From: Wenjunlia vitaminophila DSM 41686 | GTDB taxonomy: Bacteria > Actinomycetota > Actinomycetes > Streptomycetales > Streptomycetaceae | Reading direction: 5' to 3' | Length of the DNA stretch: 64,000 bases | Assembly (NCBI RefSeq): GCF_000380165.1 | Contig: NZ_KB904635.1 | Span: 62,001-126,000, forward strand | Shown here: positions 52,663 to 63,446 of the stretch, one piece after another | Layout: each line of letters opens with the position of its first letter | Numbering within the stretch: the first letter of the stretch is position 1 | The notes under the pieces: model-generated | Databases searched by the model: none | Told to the model about the DNA's origin: nothing | Seen by the model: only the letters and a program-made list of their open reading frames with translations | Translations under genes and position numbers: made by a program

Positions 52663-55581
52663 TCAGTCGGTGATCAGTTCCAGCAGCGGGGGGTGAACGG
52701 GGTTCTCCCGGCCGTGCAGGAGCACCCGGTGGCCCGGGTCCTGCTGGGCCAGGGCCAGGTCCAGGCGGTCCCCGGGCCGGGCGGTGACGGCCCCGGTCAC
52801 CTCCAGGGCGATCCAGTCCGGGTAGACGGTGGCCTGCCCGGTGCCCAGCGCGGCGCCCGGCGGGGGCGCGGTGCGCCAGGTGAGGTCGGACTCCGTCCAC
52901 GAGCCGGGAGGGACCGCGTACGCCCGCAGCCCGGTGGCCAGCAGGTCGTCAGCGCGGGTGGCGGGGTCGTTGGGGATGCTGCCGTACAGCCACAGCACGG
53001 CCCGGTGGACCCTGCTCCGGACCGTGGACAGGTCGAACGCGAGGTACGCCCGGTGCGTGTCGTCGGCGGTCTCGGCGGTCCACACGGTCAGCAGTGGTCC
53101 CGTGCCGGCGTTGTCGTCGGCGTGGACCCCACCGCGCACGGTGGCGTCCGCGGCGGCGACCAGCGTGCGGGCGTGCTGGCGCCGGGGCGGCCGGCCGGGG
53201 CGCAGCTCGGCCCGCAGGGAGGCGCCGTGCCGGGCGCCGGGTTCGGCGAGCAGCCTCAGGGGCGAGGTGTCCAGCACGTGCAGCCCCTCGTCCGCCGAGG
53301 TCACCGCTGGGAAGACGGAGCGGTGCCGGTCGAGTTCCACGGTGACGGTGGCCGCGCTGCGGGAAGGGTCGGCCACCGCGACGCGCAGCGCGGTGCCCGG
53401 CTCCTCGGTGAGCAGCACCGAGCAGGGGGCGTCCACGGTGATCCCGTCGTGGGTGCCGGGGGCGAAGAAGGTGATCGCGGTGAGGCGCGGCCCGTGTCCG
53501 GGCAGGGAGCTGAAGGCGTGCAGCTCGGGGGTGAGGGCGGTGACTCGGACGCCGGGGTAGGACGCCCGGGCGGCGGTGGCTGCGAAGGACGCGCCGGGGA
53601 GCTGGAGGTAGGCGTAGGCGGCGTCGTCCGGGTCCGCGCCGTGGTCCAGCCACAGGGTGGTGTAGGGCTGGGTGAGCGGTGTGGTGGGGCCCGTGGCGTG
53701 CAGGTCCCGCCAGCGTCCGGTGCGCTCCTCGCGCAGGGCGTGCAGCTCCGGGGGGTGGCTCAGGAAGACGTATCCGCCGACGCCGGCCAGGTGTGCCCAG
53801 CGGGCCGGGGCGGACGGGCCGGTCGGGGCCTGCCCGTCGATGGTGAGCCGGGCGTCGGTGCGGCGGTTCTCCACCACGGTCTCGACGCCGCGGCCCGGGC
53901 CCGACCTGATGCCGGAGCCGGCGCACAGCACCGCGTCGTCGAGGAACAGCCAGGACTTGCGGGCCCTCAGCGGGGAGTCGGTGCCCCGCAGGTCCACCGA
54001 GGCGAACCCGACGTCGTCCAGGCGCACGCCGCCGGACCAGCGGGTCCCGGTGAGCGGCTGGTGGTCGTTGTCCCCGCCGGCGCCCACCGGCAGGGGCGCG
54101 GTGTCCACCGTGGTGCCGGGCAGGCGCTTGGCGTCCACGGTCGGCCAGTAGTCCTCGGTGTAGTGGAACAGGTCGGTGTCCAGGTGGAGCTGGAGCATGC
54201 CGTCGCCGGTGTGCCAGCCCTTGGCGTTCTCCCCGTTCATGTACTCGTAGCGGGCGATCCGGTCCGAGTTCAGGGCCAGTGAGCAGCTCCAGCCCGGCCG
54301 GCGGTGGACGAACCGCTCCATGTCCGGGTAGGCGAAGTGTCCGTGCAGCCCGGGTGCGTCGGGGAGGGTGTCGTCGGCGAGTACCGCGGCCACGGTGGCG
54401 ATCTGCACGGGTTGGCGGGATGACAGGGGGCGCCAGGTGTTGCGGCGCAGCCAGTCCCTGGCCACGGCCCTGAGCCGCAGCGCGGTCTCCGCCTGTGCTG
54501 GTGGCAGCGCCCCGGCGAGGCTCACGAGGTCGACGGTGAGCAGGAAGCCGTCGTCGGCGTCCCGGGCCGTCGTCCTGGCGATGGCCCGGCCGCGGACCGA
54601 GTCGGCCATCAGCCCGCCGTGCACCAGCGGCAGGAAGGTGTCCCGCACGGCGGCGACGGTGCGTTCCCGCTCGTGGGCGGCGACGTCCCACTCGGTCCCG
54701 GCGAGCAGCCGCATCAGCTCGGCCATGCCGCGGACCAGCACCTCGCCGTAGGTGCCCGGGTAGGCCACGCAGGTGTGCATGACGAACGAGCCGTCGGGGT
54801 GGAACCCGTCGCCGACGAGCACCGGGTCCAGCACCCCGGTGAGGGACGTCGAGGCCAGGCGGAGGCGTTCGGGGTCCCGGCCCAGGGCTCCGCGCACCGC
54901 CACGGCGCGGCACAGGTCCACCCGGTTGGCGCCGGTGGACTCCAGGGTGTCGCGAAGCATCCGCCTGGGGTCGGGGACGAAGTGGTCGATCGCGGCGAGC
55001 AGCCCGTCCCTGGTCCCGGCCGGCAGCGCCGCGCCGAGCAGCACGGCGCTGTCGCCGACCGACTTCGACGTGCCGATCTCCCAGTCCCACCAGTTGCCGT
55101 AGGACTCCTGCCCGGCCCGGTACGCCGAGGCGTGCAGGACGCCGAGGCCGGCGGCGACCGCCCGGGCCGCGTCCTGGTCGCCGTGGAGCGTGGACGCCGG
55201 GGTGGCGCAGCACAGGGCGATGGTGCGCAACCGGTTGGCGACGGAGGTGACGTTGGCGGAGGCGCTGCCCAGCGGCAGGTCGTCCCAGGGCGTGGTGCGG
55301 CCGGGGTCGGTGCGCAGGGACGCGAGGTGGCGCTGGGCCGTGCGGTCCTGGGCGGCCACCGCGGTGGCGTAGTCGGTGGCGTCGGCCGGCACCGCTCCTC
55401 CGACCAGGACCTCCCGCCAACGGCCCAGCAGCTCGTCGTGGACGTCCTGGTCCGCCGCGGGCGTCGGCTCCTGGCGGCCGGCCCTGCCGGCCCCGGCGGC
55501 GGGCCGGGGAGCGGCGGCCAGGGTGACGGCTCCGGCGCCCGCCCCGACCACCGTTCTGCGACTGATCCGGCCGTGTCCCAT
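52663..55581 (-). CDS. Tat-exported polysaccharide lyase family 8 protein with C-terminal carbohydrate-binding-type domain
   Basis: The 972-residue protein starts at ATG 55581 after GGGAGG. A twin-arginine signal (ISRRTVV) is cleaved near residue 30. The alpha/alpha-toroid carries NWWDWEIG and the catalytic residues Asn219 (GANR), His269 (DGSFVMH) and Tyr278 (PGTYG), with the same 50- and 9-residue spacing as in pneumococcal hyaluronate lyase; NGENAKGWHTGDG follows. After the beta domains comes a CBM96/DNRLRE-like module (about 800-972; RAYLAFDLS, VHPPLLEL). It should cleave hyaluronan, chondroitin, xanthan or a related acidic glycan by beta-elimination. It sits inside an otherwise housekeeping cluster. 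Confidence 0.88.
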   Translation of the reverse strand: MGHGRISRRTVVGAGAGAVTLAAAPRPAAGAGRAGRQEPTPAADQDVHDELLGRWREVLVGGAVPADATDYATAVAAQDRTAQRHLASLRTDPGRTTPWDDLPLGSASANVTSVANRLRTIALCCATPASTLHGDQDAARAVAAGLGVLHASAYRAGQESYGNWWDWEIGTSKSVGDSAVLLGAALPAGTRDGLLAAIDHFVPDPRRMLRDTLESTGANRVDLCRAVAVRGALGRDPERLRLASTSLTGVLDPVLVGDGFHPDGSFVMHTCVAYPGTYGEVLVRGMAELMRLLAGTEWDVAAHERERTVAAVRDTFLPLVHGGLMADSVRGRAIARTTARDADDGFLLTVDLVSLAGALPPAQAETALRLRAVARDWLRRNTWRPLSSRQPVQIATVAAVLADDTLPDAPGLHGHFAYPDMERFVHRRPGWSCSLALNSDRIARYEYMNGENAKGWHTGDGMLQLHLDTDLFHYTEDYWPTVDAKRLPGTTVDTAPLPVGAGGDNDHQPLTGTRWSGGVRLDDVGFASVDLRGTDSPLRARKSWLFLDDAVLCAGSGIRSGPGRGVETVVENRRTDARLTIDGQAPTGPSAPARWAHLAGVGGYVFLSHPPELHALREERTGRWRDLHATGPTTPLTQPYTTLWLDHGADPDDAAYAYLQLPGASFAATAARASYPGVRVTALTPELHAFSSLPGHGPRLTAITFFAPGTHDGITVDAPCSVLLTEEPGTALRVAVADPSRSAATVTVELDRHRSVFPAVTSADEGLHVLDTSPLRLLAEPGARHGASLRAELRPGRPPRRQHARTLVAAADATVRGGVHADDNAGTGPLLTVWTAETADDTHRAYLAFDLSTVRSRVHRAVLWLYGSIPNDPATRADDLLATGLRAYAVPPGSWTESDLTWRTAPPPGAALGTGQATVYPDWIALEVTGAVTARPGDRLDLALAQQDPGHRVLLHGRENPVHPPLLELITD

Positions 55582-55680
55582 GGCGCCCTCCCGAGGTCCC
55601 ACGCTGGACTGATCACTGCCATTGACGTGAACACGTTATACAAGCCTGGTCAAAAAGGCGTGTCTAGTCGTCGCTGAACC

Positions 55681-55699
55681 GGCGGTTACCGCCTAGGTT
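55681..55699 (+). promoter_or_regulatory. Palindrome abutting a leaderless -10 box
   Basis: GGCGGTTACCGCC (55681-55693) is a perfect 13-base palindrome (T at the centre), followed at once by TAGGTT (55694-55699), six bases and the GTG at 55706. This is an operator-like position overlapping the promoter. Confidence 0.45.
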
Positions 55700-55705
55700 G
55701 GTGCG

Positions 55706-56461
55706 GTGGAACGAGAAAGCGCACGTCCCGGCCGGCGGGACCACAGGACCGTCTACCCGGCCACCTCTTCCCCAGCAGACCAGGACGGCAACGATCCGAC
55801 GCGGGGGCTGCCCGGCCCCCGGCCGACCCACCCGTCGGGACACGGCGGGTCCCGGCGCGGTCACCGCGGCCACCCGGGTGACGCGGGCCGGTCGGGCGGC
55901 GGCCGGTCCGCGCGGTCCGGCGGGGGCGAGGCGGGGAACGGTTCGGCGAGCGACACCGCGAGCAGGTCGAGGAGTGGTTCGCGCGGTTCCGGGAGCGGCC
56001 GGTCAACGGGCGGACGGGCCCGGTTGACCTCCGCGGGCACCGGGGTCGTCCTCCTGCTCCTCAGCCTGGCCGCCGGCGTCGCCGACGCCCAGACCGGAGA
56101 CGACTACGGTTTCCTCTTCGGGGTTGGTTTCGTGGCGGCGTGCCTGGTCACGACGGTGTGGGTGCGCCGGTCTGACGTGGTCGCCGCACCGGTGTGCGCG
56201 CCCTTGGCGTATGCCGTGGCGCTGGCGGTCACCACGCCCTCCGACGACGAGGGTCTCCTCCAACGGGCGGTGACCGTCGCCACGGACCTGGCGGTGAACG
56301 CGGACTGGCTGTACGCGGGGACGGCGGTGGCCGTGGCGCTGGCGCTGCTGCGGCACCTCGCCGGGAACCGGCGGGACAGGCAGGAGAGGCGGAGCGCCCC
56401 CCAGGGCCGCAGGGCCGGACAGGAACAGCGGGCCGGGCAGGGCGGCCGACGCCGGGCCTGA
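55706..56461 (+). CDS. DUF6542-like membrane protein with long disordered N-terminus
   Basis: The 251-residue product has a Gly/Ser/Arg-rich disordered segment (1-105), then four hydrophobic segments (about 110-130, 133-150, 155-172 and 195-215) and a basic Arg/Gln-rich tail. It lies in the ispH-ychF neighbourhood, where actinobacteria such as Pseudonocardiaceae keep this gene. Function unknown. Its basic, mobile termini could contact nucleic acid or cell-wall enzymes. The GTG start has a TAGGTT-N6 box and no ribosome site. Confidence 0.72.
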   Translation: MERESARPGRRDHRTVYPATSSPADQDGNDPTRGLPGPRPTHPSGHGGSRRGHRGHPGDAGRSGGGRSARSGGGEAGNGSASDTASRSRSGSRGSGSGRSTGGRARLTSAGTGVVLLLLSLAAGVADAQTGDDYGFLFGVGFVAACLVTTVWVRRSDVVAAPVCAPLAYAVALAVTTPSDDEGLLQRAVTVATDLAVNADWLYAGTAVAVALALLRHLAGNRRDRQERRSAPQGRRAGQEQRAGQGGRRRA

Positions 56462-56470
56462 TCCTCGGCA

Positions 56471-56500
56471 CCCACCCGGGGCCGGCCGGCCGCGGGTGGG
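56471..56500. terminator. Hairpin between DUF6542-like gene and ppgK
   Basis: CCCACCCG (56471-56478) pairs with CGGGTGGG (56493-56500), and the GGCCGGCC-rich loop can pair further. It lies ten bases past one stop in a convergent gap of 85 bases. Confidence 0.55.
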
Positions 56501-56546
56501 GGTCCGTCCGGGCTGCTCGGGGTCGGCCGACGCCGAGCGGTGTCCC

Positions 56547-57284
<738 letters not shown>

Positions 57285-57404
57285 GGGGCCCGCACTCCTC
57301 CCGTCGTGTCCACACGCCCGCTCGACGCCGCCCGGCGTCCTCACCCGGGTGCCCGTCTCCCGGTGTTCCCAACCGGTACCGGCGACCTGCCGGTGCCGGG
57401 CGGG

Positions 57405-58397
57405 TTACTGTCCTTCGGTCTCGCCGACCCCGGCGAGCTGTGCCCGCAGGTCGCGGCGGAGCTCCTTGGGCAGGGAGAACTGGATCCGTTCCTCGGCGGA
57501 ACGGATCACCTCGACGTCGCGGTAGTCCCGCTCGGCCAGCCAGTCCACGACGCCCTCGACGAGCACCTCGGGCACCGAGGCCCCCGAGGTCACGCCGACC
57601 GTGGTGACGCCGTCCAGCCAGGCCGGGTCGATCTCGTCGGCACCGTCCACCAGGTAGGACGCCCCGGCGCCCGCCTCCAGGGCGACGTCCACGAGCCGTT
57701 GGGAGTTGGAGGAGTTCCGTGAGCCGACGACGATGACCAGCTCGGCCTCGGCCGCGATCTCCTTGACCGCCGTCTGGCGGTTCTGGGTGGCGTAGCAGAT
57801 GTCGTCGCTCGGCGGGGAGAGCAGCGCGGGGAAGCGTTCCTTCAGTCGGTCCACGGTGGCCATCGTCTCGTCCACCGACAGGGTGGTCTGGGAGAGCCAC
57901 ACCACCTTGTCCTCGTCGCGGACGGACACGTTCGCCACGTCGTCGGGGCCGTCGACCAGGTGGATGCGGTCGGGGGCCTCACCCATCGTGCCCACGACCT
58001 CCTCGTGGCCCTCGTGGCCGATCAGGAGGATGTCGTAGTCGTCGTTGGCGAAGCGGACGGCTTCCTTGTGCACCTTGGTCACCAGGGGGCAGGTGGCGTC
58101 GATGGTGGCGAGGCGGCGCTCGGCCGCCTCCTGGTGCACCACCGGGGCGACCCCGTGCGCGGAGAAGATCACGATGGACCCCTCCGGGACCTCCTCGGTC
58201 TCCTCAACGAAGATCGCGCCCTGCTTCTCGAGCGTCCTGACCACGTACTTGTTGTGGACGATCTCCTTGCGGACGTAGATCGGCGGCCCGTAGCGCTCGA
58301 GGGCCTTCTCCACGGCGATCACGGCGCGGTCCACGCCCGCGCAGTAGCCACGGGGCGCGGCGAGCAGGACACGGCGGGAAGCGGCAGGCGCAGTCAT
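57405..58397 (-). CDS. ispH: 4-hydroxy-3-methylbut-2-enyl diphosphate reductase IspH
   Basis: This 330-residue [4Fe-4S] enzyme forms IPP and DMAPP in the last step of the MEP pathway. The three cluster cysteines are Cys19, Cys103 and Cys201, and the substrate motifs SAHGVAP and [11 protein letters not shown] are intact. The ATG has no usable ribosome site but lies six bases after TACGAT, a leaderless layout. It is divergent from the APC permease. Confidence 0.95.
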   Translation of the reverse strand: MTAPAASRRVLLAAPRGYCAGVDRAVIAVEKALERYGPPIYVRKEIVHNKYVVRTLEKQGAIFVEETEEVPEGSIVIFSAHGVAPVVHQEAAERRLATIDATCPLVTKVHKEAVRFANDDYDILLIGHEGHEEVVGTMGEAPDRIHLVDGPDDVANVSVRDEDKVVWLSQTTLSVDETMATVDRLKERFPALLSPPSDDICYATQNRQTAVKEIAAEAELVIVVGSRNSSNSQRLVDVALEAGAGASYLVDGADEIDPAWLDGVTTVGVTSGASVPEVLVEGVVDWLAERDYRDVEVIRSAEERIQFSLPKELRRDLRAQLAGVGETEGQ

Positions 58398-58403
58398 TGC
58401 TCC

Positions 58404-58409
58404 ATCGTA
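58404..58409 (-). promoter_or_regulatory. -10 box TACGAT of leaderless ispH
   Basis: On the minus strand TACGAT, six bases (GGAGCA), ATG. The embedded GGAG is only two bases from the ATG, too near to act as a ribosome site. Confidence 0.45.
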
Positions 58410-58518
58410 CGGGTCGTTGCTGAGCGGCGATCAGTGCCGCGCGGTGGTCCAATCTGAGGTGGGGGCACCACACCACACGGAAAGCAAACGAACAGCACGA
58501 CACCGGACGAAGGGCACC

Positions 58519-60036
58519 ATGTCCAAGGAAGCGCCCGTCACCACCCCGGCCCCGCCCCGTCTCCACCGCACCCTGCGCTTCCGGGACCTCGTGGTGTACG
58601 GACTGCTCTTCATCGCGCCGATGGCCCCGGTGGGTGTCTTCGGGGTGCTCGACGCGCGCAGCCACGGCGCGGTGGCCCTGGTCTACCTGGTGGCGACCGC
58701 GGCGATGGCGTTCACCGCGCTGTCCTACGCCCAGATGCTGCGGGTCGTCCCCCAGGCCGGGTCCGTGTTCGCCTACGCCAGAGCGGGGCTCGGCGAGGCT
58801 CCGGGATTCGTCGCCGGGTGGCTGGCGATGCTCGACTACCTGTTGATCCCCGCGGTGGCCTACCTCTTCTCCGGGATCGCGATGAACGCCCTGGTTCCGT
58901 CGGTGGACCGGTGGGTGTGGACGGCGGCGGCGGTGGTGGTGACCACCACGTTGAACCTGATGGGTGTTCGGGTGGCCGCCGTGGCCGGGCTCGTGGTGCT
59001 GGTGATGGAGATCGTGGTGCTGGTGGTGTTCGTGGTCGCCGCCGCGGTGGTGCTGGCGGTGGACGGGCCGCAGCGGGGCTGGTGGAGCCCGCTCACCGGG
59101 GACCACACCTTCGCCTTCGGGGCGCTGCTGGGCGCGGTGTCGGTGGCGGTGCTGTCCTTCCTCGGGTTCGACGCCATCGCCTCGTTCGCCGAGGAGACCG
59201 AACGGGACGGCGACCACCCTGGGACGGAACGGACCGGCGACCGGGACGCCGGGACCCGGGACGCCGGGACCCGGGACGCCGGGACCCGGGACCCCTGGGC
59301 GGGGGACGAGGTGGCGGGGCAGGACGACCGGCGCGCGGTGGGGAACCGGGTCGGGCGCGCGGTCCTGTTCTGCCTGGCCCTGGCCGGAGTGCTGTTCTTC
59401 GTCCAGACGGCCCTGGCGGGGCTCCTCGAGCCGGACTCCTCCGCGCACCTCGCGGACCACCCGGAGGCCCAGGGGCCCGCGTTCTACGACACCGTTGACG
59501 CGTCGGTCGGTCGGTGGCTGCACACCCTGGTGGCGGCGAGCAAGGCGATCGGAGCGGCCTTCGCGGCGCTGGCCGGTCAGGCGGCGGCCGGGCGGCTGCT
59601 GTTCGCGATGGGCCGGGGGCGGCGGCTGCCCGGGGTGCTGTCCCGGGTGGACCGGGAGTCCGGGGTGCCGCGCCTGGCGCTGCTCACCTCCGCGGTGATC
59701 ACGCTGCTGGCGGCGGTGGCGGCGGCCCGGCGCGCCGACGGGCTGGACCGGCTGGTCTCCGTGGTGAACGTCGGCGCGCTCAGCGCGTTCACCCTGCTGC
59801 ACCTGTCGGTGCTCGGTTGGTACGCGGTGCGGCACCGGGAGTCCTTCGCCCCGCTGCCGCACCTGGTGGTCCCGGTCCTCGGCGCCGCGATCACCGTGAC
59901 CGTGATCGTCGAGGCGAGCCGGACCGCGCAGTGGGTGGCGCTGGGCTGGCTGGTGGTGGGGCTGCTGGTGCTGCTGGTCCAGGGGTTGACGGGCCACGGC
60001 CCGGCTCGGCGCCGGCAGCGGTCGTTACCCTCGTGA
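58519..60036 (+). CDS. APC superfamily amino-acid/polyamine permease
   Basis: The 505-residue transporter has about 12 membrane segments, starting [20 protein letters not shown], with the APC motif at [14 protein letters not shown]. The loop after that motif carries a 15-base tandem repeat (DAGTR units). Substrate unknown. ATG 58519 follows GAAGG. Its stop lies one base before the xseA start. Confidence 0.9.
   Translation: MSKEAPVTTPAPPRLHRTLRFRDLVVYGLLFIAPMAPVGVFGVLDARSHGAVALVYLVATAAMAFTALSYAQMLRVVPQAGSVFAYARAGLGEAPGFVAGWLAMLDYLLIPAVAYLFSGIAMNALVPSVDRWVWTAAAVVVTTTLNLMGVRVAAVAGLVVLVMEIVVLVVFVVAAAVVLAVDGPQRGWWSPLTGDHTFAFGALLGAVSVAVLSFLGFDAIASFAEETERDGDHPGTERTGDRDAGTRDAGTRDAGTRDPWAGDEVAGQDDRRAVGNRVGRAVLFCLALAGVLFFVQTALAGLLEPDSSAHLADHPEAQGPAFYDTVDASVGRWLHTLVAASKAIGAAFAALAGQAAAGRLLFAMGRGRRLPGVLSRVDRESGVPRLALLTSAVITLLAAVAAARRADGLDRLVSVVNVGALSAFTLLHLSVLGWYAVRHRESFAPLPHLVVPVLGAAITVTVIVEASRTAQWVALGWLVVGLLVLLVQGLTGHGPARRRQRSLPS
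59241..59285 (+). repeat. Three perfect 15-bp tandem repeats in the permease gene
   Basis: Unit CCGGGACGCCGGGAC at 59241-59255, 59256-59270 and 59271-59285, then a partial fourth copy. It encodes DAGTR repeats in a predicted cytoplasmic loop. The unit is a multiple of three, so copy-number change keeps the frame. Confidence 0.9.
60026..60031 (+). promoter_or_regulatory. Putative -10 box TACCCT for xseA inside the permease gene end
   Basis: TACCCT, six bases, ATG of xseA. It overlaps the last codons of the permease gene. No clear -35, but no ribosome site either. Confidence 0.35.
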
Positions 60037-60037
60037 C

Positions 60038-61255
60038 ATGGCGCTACAGACCTCCGTTGAGGCCCCCATCCCGGTCGGCGAGGTGTCCCGGCTGATCGGC
60101 GGCTGGATCGACCGGCTCGGCCCGGTCTGGGTGGAGGGACAGATCACCCAGTTGAGCAGGCGGCCGGGCACCGGAGTGGTGTTCCTGACCCTGCGTGACC
60201 CCTCGGCGAACGTGTCGCTCTCCGTGACCTGCCTCCGGCGGGTCTTCGACGCGGTCGCGGACACCGTGGCGGAGGGCGCCCGGGTGGTGGTGCACGCGAA
60301 ACCGGAGTGGTACACCCCCCGCGGCACCCTGTCGCTGCGGGCCGCGGAGATCCGCCCGGTGGGGATCGGGGAGCTGCTGGCGCGGCTGGAACGGCTGAAG
60401 CGGGAGCTCGCCGCGGAGGGGCTCTTCGCCGCCGGGCGCAAGCGCAGGCTGCCCTTCCTCCCCGGGCGGATCGGCCTGGTCTGCGGCCGGGCCTCGGCCG
60501 CGGAGCGGGACGTGCTGGAGAACGCGAGGCTGCGCTGGCCCGCGGTCCGGTTCGCGGTGCGCAACGTGGCGGTGCAGGGCGTGCACGCGGTGCCGCAGGT
60601 GATCGACGCGGTCCGGGAACTCGACCAGGACCCGTCGGTGGACGTCATCGTGGTGGCGCGGGGCGGCGGCAGCGTGGAGGACCTGCTGCCGTTCTCCGAC
60701 GAGCAGCTCATCCGCGCGGTTGCGGCCTGCCGCACCCCGGTGGTCAGCGCCATCGGGCACGAGCCGGACAGCCCGCTGCTCGACCTGGTCGCCGACCTGA
60801 GGGCGTCCACACCGACCGACGCCGCCAAGAAGGTGGTGCCGGACGTCGGCGAGGAGCAGCACCGGGTGCAGCAGCTCCGGGAGCGGGCGCTGCGGGCGGT
60901 CACGGGGAGGCTGGACCGGGCCGAACGGGACCTAGCCGCCGCGCTGAGCCGTCCGGCGATGGCCGCGCCGCTGCGGATGGTGGACGAGCGCGCCGCCGAG
61001 GTCACCGCGCTGCTGGACCGGTCAAGGAGGTGCCTGCGGCACCGGCTCGACCAGGCCGACGGGGACCTGACCCACACCCTGGCCCGCTGTGTGGCGCTGT
61101 CCCCGGCCGCCACCCTGCGCCGCGGCTACGCCGTGCTCCAGCACGAGGACGGCACGGTGGTGCGCTCCGCGGGTGAGGTGAAGCCCGACGAGCCGCTGCG
61201 GGCCCGGGTCGCGGACGGCGACTTCGCCGTCCGGGCGACCGGCGCCACCCCCTAG
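60038..61255 (+). CDS. xseA: Exodeoxyribonuclease VII large subunit
   Basis: The 405-residue protein has the N-terminal OB-fold ([20 protein letters not shown]), the catalytic domain ([57 protein letters not shown]) and the C-terminal helical barrel segments ([15 protein letters not shown]). With XseB it degrades single-stranded DNA to oligonucleotides. It is followed after nine bases by xseB. Confidence 0.95.
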   Translation: MALQTSVEAPIPVGEVSRLIGGWIDRLGPVWVEGQITQLSRRPGTGVVFLTLRDPSANVSLSVTCLRRVFDAVADTVAEGARVVVHAKPEWYTPRGTLSLRAAEIRPVGIGELLARLERLKRELAAEGLFAAGRKRRLPFLPGRIGLVCGRASAAERDVLENARLRWPAVRFAVRNVAVQGVHAVPQVIDAVRELDQDPSVDVIVVARGGGSVEDLLPFSDEQLIRAVAACRTPVVSAIGHEPDSPLLDLVADLRASTPTDAAKKVVPDVGEEQHRVQQLRERALRAVTGRLDRAERDLAAALSRPAMAAPLRMVDERAAEVTALLDRSRRCLRHRLDQADGDLTHTLARCVALSPAATLRRGYAVLQHEDGTVVRSAGEVKPDEPLRARVADGDFAVRATGATP

Positions 61256-61264
61256 GGTGAGGGC

Positions 61265-61516
61265 ATGGCTGACAACGACACCGACCCGACCTCGTCACTC
61301 GGCTACGAGCAGGCCCGGGACGAGCTGATCGACGTGGTGCGGCGGCTGGAGGCCGGTGGGGCGTCCCTGGAGGAGTCCCTGGCGCTCTGGGAGCGCGGGG
61401 AGATGCTGGCCGCGGTCTGCCGGCGGTGGCTCGACGGCGCCCGGGCCCGGTTGGACGCCGCCCTCCAGGCGTCACCCGACGGACCGGCCCCCGCCCCGGG
61501 CGACGCCGGCGGGTGA
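61265..61516 (+). CDS. xseB: Exodeoxyribonuclease VII small subunit
   Basis: The 83-residue two-helix protein has the family core YEQARDELIDVVRRLEAGGA and LEESLALWERGE. A TAGGGT-N6-ATG layout overlaps the xseA stop, while GAGGG could act as a ribosome site; either reading gives the same start. It forms the stalk of the XseA/XseB complex. Confidence 0.94.
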   Translation: MADNDTDPTSSLGYEQARDELIDVVRRLEAGGASLEESLALWERGEMLAAVCRRWLDGARARLDAALQASPDGPAPAPGDAGG

Positions 61517-61531
61517 GGGGGCGGGGGTTCC

Positions 61532-62089
61532 TCAGTTGGAGGGGTCCGCCGGGGCGGGGGACGCGGACGAGCTCAGCGCCGCGGCGAGCACCGCGAGCTG
61601 CCGGTGCGGGGCGGTGCCGGTCACCACGGTGGTCACGTCCTTCTCCTGCCGCACCAACGCGTTGTACTTCGGTCCCGAGTACCGCTCCCAGGTCTTCCCC
61701 CGCACCACCGTGGTCCCGGAGCGCTCCGCCGACTTGCTCTTGTCCGCGATGAACGCCTCGGCCGGACCGTTGCTCTGCTCCACCGCCGCGTACTCATCCT
61801 GCGGGTTGATGAAGCCCAGGTGCCACACGGCGCCCTCGGCCTCGGGGTCCAGGTGGCGGTAGGACACCGAGGTCGCCCTCCAGTCCTTGGACAGGCCGTC
61901 GGGGGCCAGCACCGGGAAGGGCGCGGCCCGTCGCGCCGACAGCACCTCGACCCGGTAGTCAACGGTCCGCACCGGATCGCCCTCGGAGTGCGGCACGAAG
62001 AAGTAGACGATGGCGGCGGCCACGCCGATCACCGCCATCGACAAGATCATGTCTCGTGCCGTCTGCTTGCCACGCCTGTTCGCTGCCAC
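61532..62089 (-). CDS. DUF4245 family membrane-anchored protein
   Basis: From GTG 62089 the protein has 185 residues: a basic N-terminus, one membrane segment (about 14-31) and an exported domain with [30 protein letters not shown] and WHLGFINP, the DUF4245 pattern. It is typical of the actinobacterial xseB-glpX interval. Function unknown. GGGAGG touches the start codon, so the exact start is uncertain; an ATG at about 62050 is another option. It is divergent from glpX and converges with xseB. Confidence 0.82.
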   Translation of the reverse strand: MAANRRGKQTARDMILSMAVIGVAAAIVYFFVPHSEGDPVRTVDYRVEVLSARRAAPFPVLAPDGLSKDWRATSVSYRHLDPEAEGAVWHLGFINPQDEYAAVEQSNGPAEAFIADKSKSAERSGTTVVRGKTWERYSGPKYNALVRQEKDVTTVVTGTAPHRQLAVLAAALSSSASPAPADPSN

Positions 62090-62212
62090 CCTCCCATGGT
62101 CGCAGGTGAGCCAGCCCGGCCGGTTCGGGCCCCCTGCTGCGCGACCGGGTCCGCTGGATACAGTCGCATCAACCCTCATAACGGCCGTCGACGTACAGAA
62201 AGGTACGGACAG

Positions 62213-63244
62213 ATGACCGAGCAGAACCTGCCGCCCCAACTCGAGGTGGCCCCTGAAGCACCCGACCGCAACCTCGCCCTGGAACTGGTGCGGGTCACCG
62301 AGGCCGCCGCGATGGCGGCTGGCCGGTGGGTCGGCCGCGGCGACAAGAACGGTGCCGACGGCGCCGCGGTCCGGGCCATGCGCGCCCTGGTCTCCACCGT
62401 GTCGATGAACGGCGTGGTGGTGATCGGGGAAGGCGAGAAGGACGAGGCCCCGATGCTGTTCAACGGGGAACACGTCGGCGACGGCACCGGTGCGGAGTGC
62501 GACGTCGCGGTGGACCCGATCGACGGCACCACCCTCACCGCCAAGGGCATGAGCAACGCGCTCTCGGTCCTCGCCGTGGCCGAACGCGGCACCATGTTCG
62601 ATCCCTCCGCGGTCTTCTACATGGAGAAGCTGGCCACCGGCCCCGAGGCCGCCGACAGCGTGGACATCTCCGCACCCATCGCGGAGAACATCCGCCGGGT
62701 CGCCAGGGCCAAGCGCTCCTCGGCGGACGACGTGACCGTGGTCATCCTGGACCGCCCCAGGCACCAGGACATGGTCCGGGAGATCCGGGAGACCGGCGCC
62801 CGGATCAAGTTCATCGCCGACGGCGACGTGGCCGGCGCCATCATGGCGGCCAGCGAGGACACCGGGATCGACCTGCTGCTGGGCATCGGCGGCACCCCGG
62901 AGGGCATCATCACCGCCTGCGCGATGAAGTGCCTGGGCGGAACCATCCAGGGCCGGCTTTGGCCCAGGGACGAGGCGGAGCGCCGACGCGCCCTGGACGC
63001 GGGTCACGACCTGGACCGGGTGTTGACCACGGACGACCTGGTCTGGGGCGAGAACGTGTTCTTCGTCGCCACCGGCATCACCGACGGCGAACTGCTGAGG
63101 GGGGTGCGGTACCGCGCCGACACCGCGCTCACCGAGTCGCTGGTGATGCGCTCCAAGAGCGGCACCATCCGGCAGATCGACTCCACCCACCGACTCGCCA
63201 AGCTGCGGGCCTACAGCGCGGTCAACTTCGACCGGGCCCACTGA
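62213..63244 (+). CDS. glpX: Class II fructose-1,6-bisphosphatase GlpX
   Basis: This 343-residue gluconeogenic enzyme starts [20 protein letters not shown]. Metal-binding [10 protein letters not shown] and DPIDGTT and the substrate region DGDVAGAI are intact. It is the main or only FBPase of most actinobacteria. AAGG precedes the ATG. Confidence 0.95.
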   Translation: MTEQNLPPQLEVAPEAPDRNLALELVRVTEAAAMAAGRWVGRGDKNGADGAAVRAMRALVSTVSMNGVVVIGEGEKDEAPMLFNGEHVGDGTGAECDVAVDPIDGTTLTAKGMSNALSVLAVAERGTMFDPSAVFYMEKLATGPEAADSVDISAPIAENIRRVARAKRSSADDVTVVILDRPRHQDMVREIRETGARIKFIADGDVAGAIMAASEDTGIDLLLGIGGTPEGIITACAMKCLGGTIQGRLWPRDEAERRRALDAGHDLDRVLTTDDLVWGENVFFVATGITDGELLRGVRYRADTALTESLVMRSKSGTIRQIDSTHRLAKLRAYSAVNFDRAH

Positions 63245-63368
63245 CCCCCGGCCCCGCCACCCCGGTGGGGCCCACCCGCACCGACCCCACCGGCACGGCC
63301 CCGCGGCGCCGTCGGCCCACCTCTCGGTGGCGGCGGTGCGGGGGAGGGCGGGAGGCGGCATGACTGAG

Positions 63369-63394
63369 GGCGGAGCACCTCGCGGTGCTCCGCC
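63369..63394. terminator. Bidirectional terminator between glpX and the WhiB gene
   Basis: A perfect 11-bp inverted repeat GGCGGAGCACC (63369-63379 with 63384-63394) and TCGC loop lie in the convergent gap. Confidence 0.8.
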
Positions 63395-63446
63395 CCCGTT
63401 GCTCGTTCCCGCTCGCCCCCGTCGGGTGGAACTCTTGGGTACTCCC

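Noticed and set aside
57373-57399. Hairpin CCGGTACCGGC/GCCGGTGCCGG as ispH terminator
   Set aside because: It pairs fully only in the + strand RNA, whereas ispH reads the minus strand and has a mismatch there. Left unannotated.
62090-63361. Large minus-strand open frame over glpX
   Set aside because: It is antisense to glpX, which is fully conserved. Only the part from 62089 leftwards is a real gene (DUF4245).
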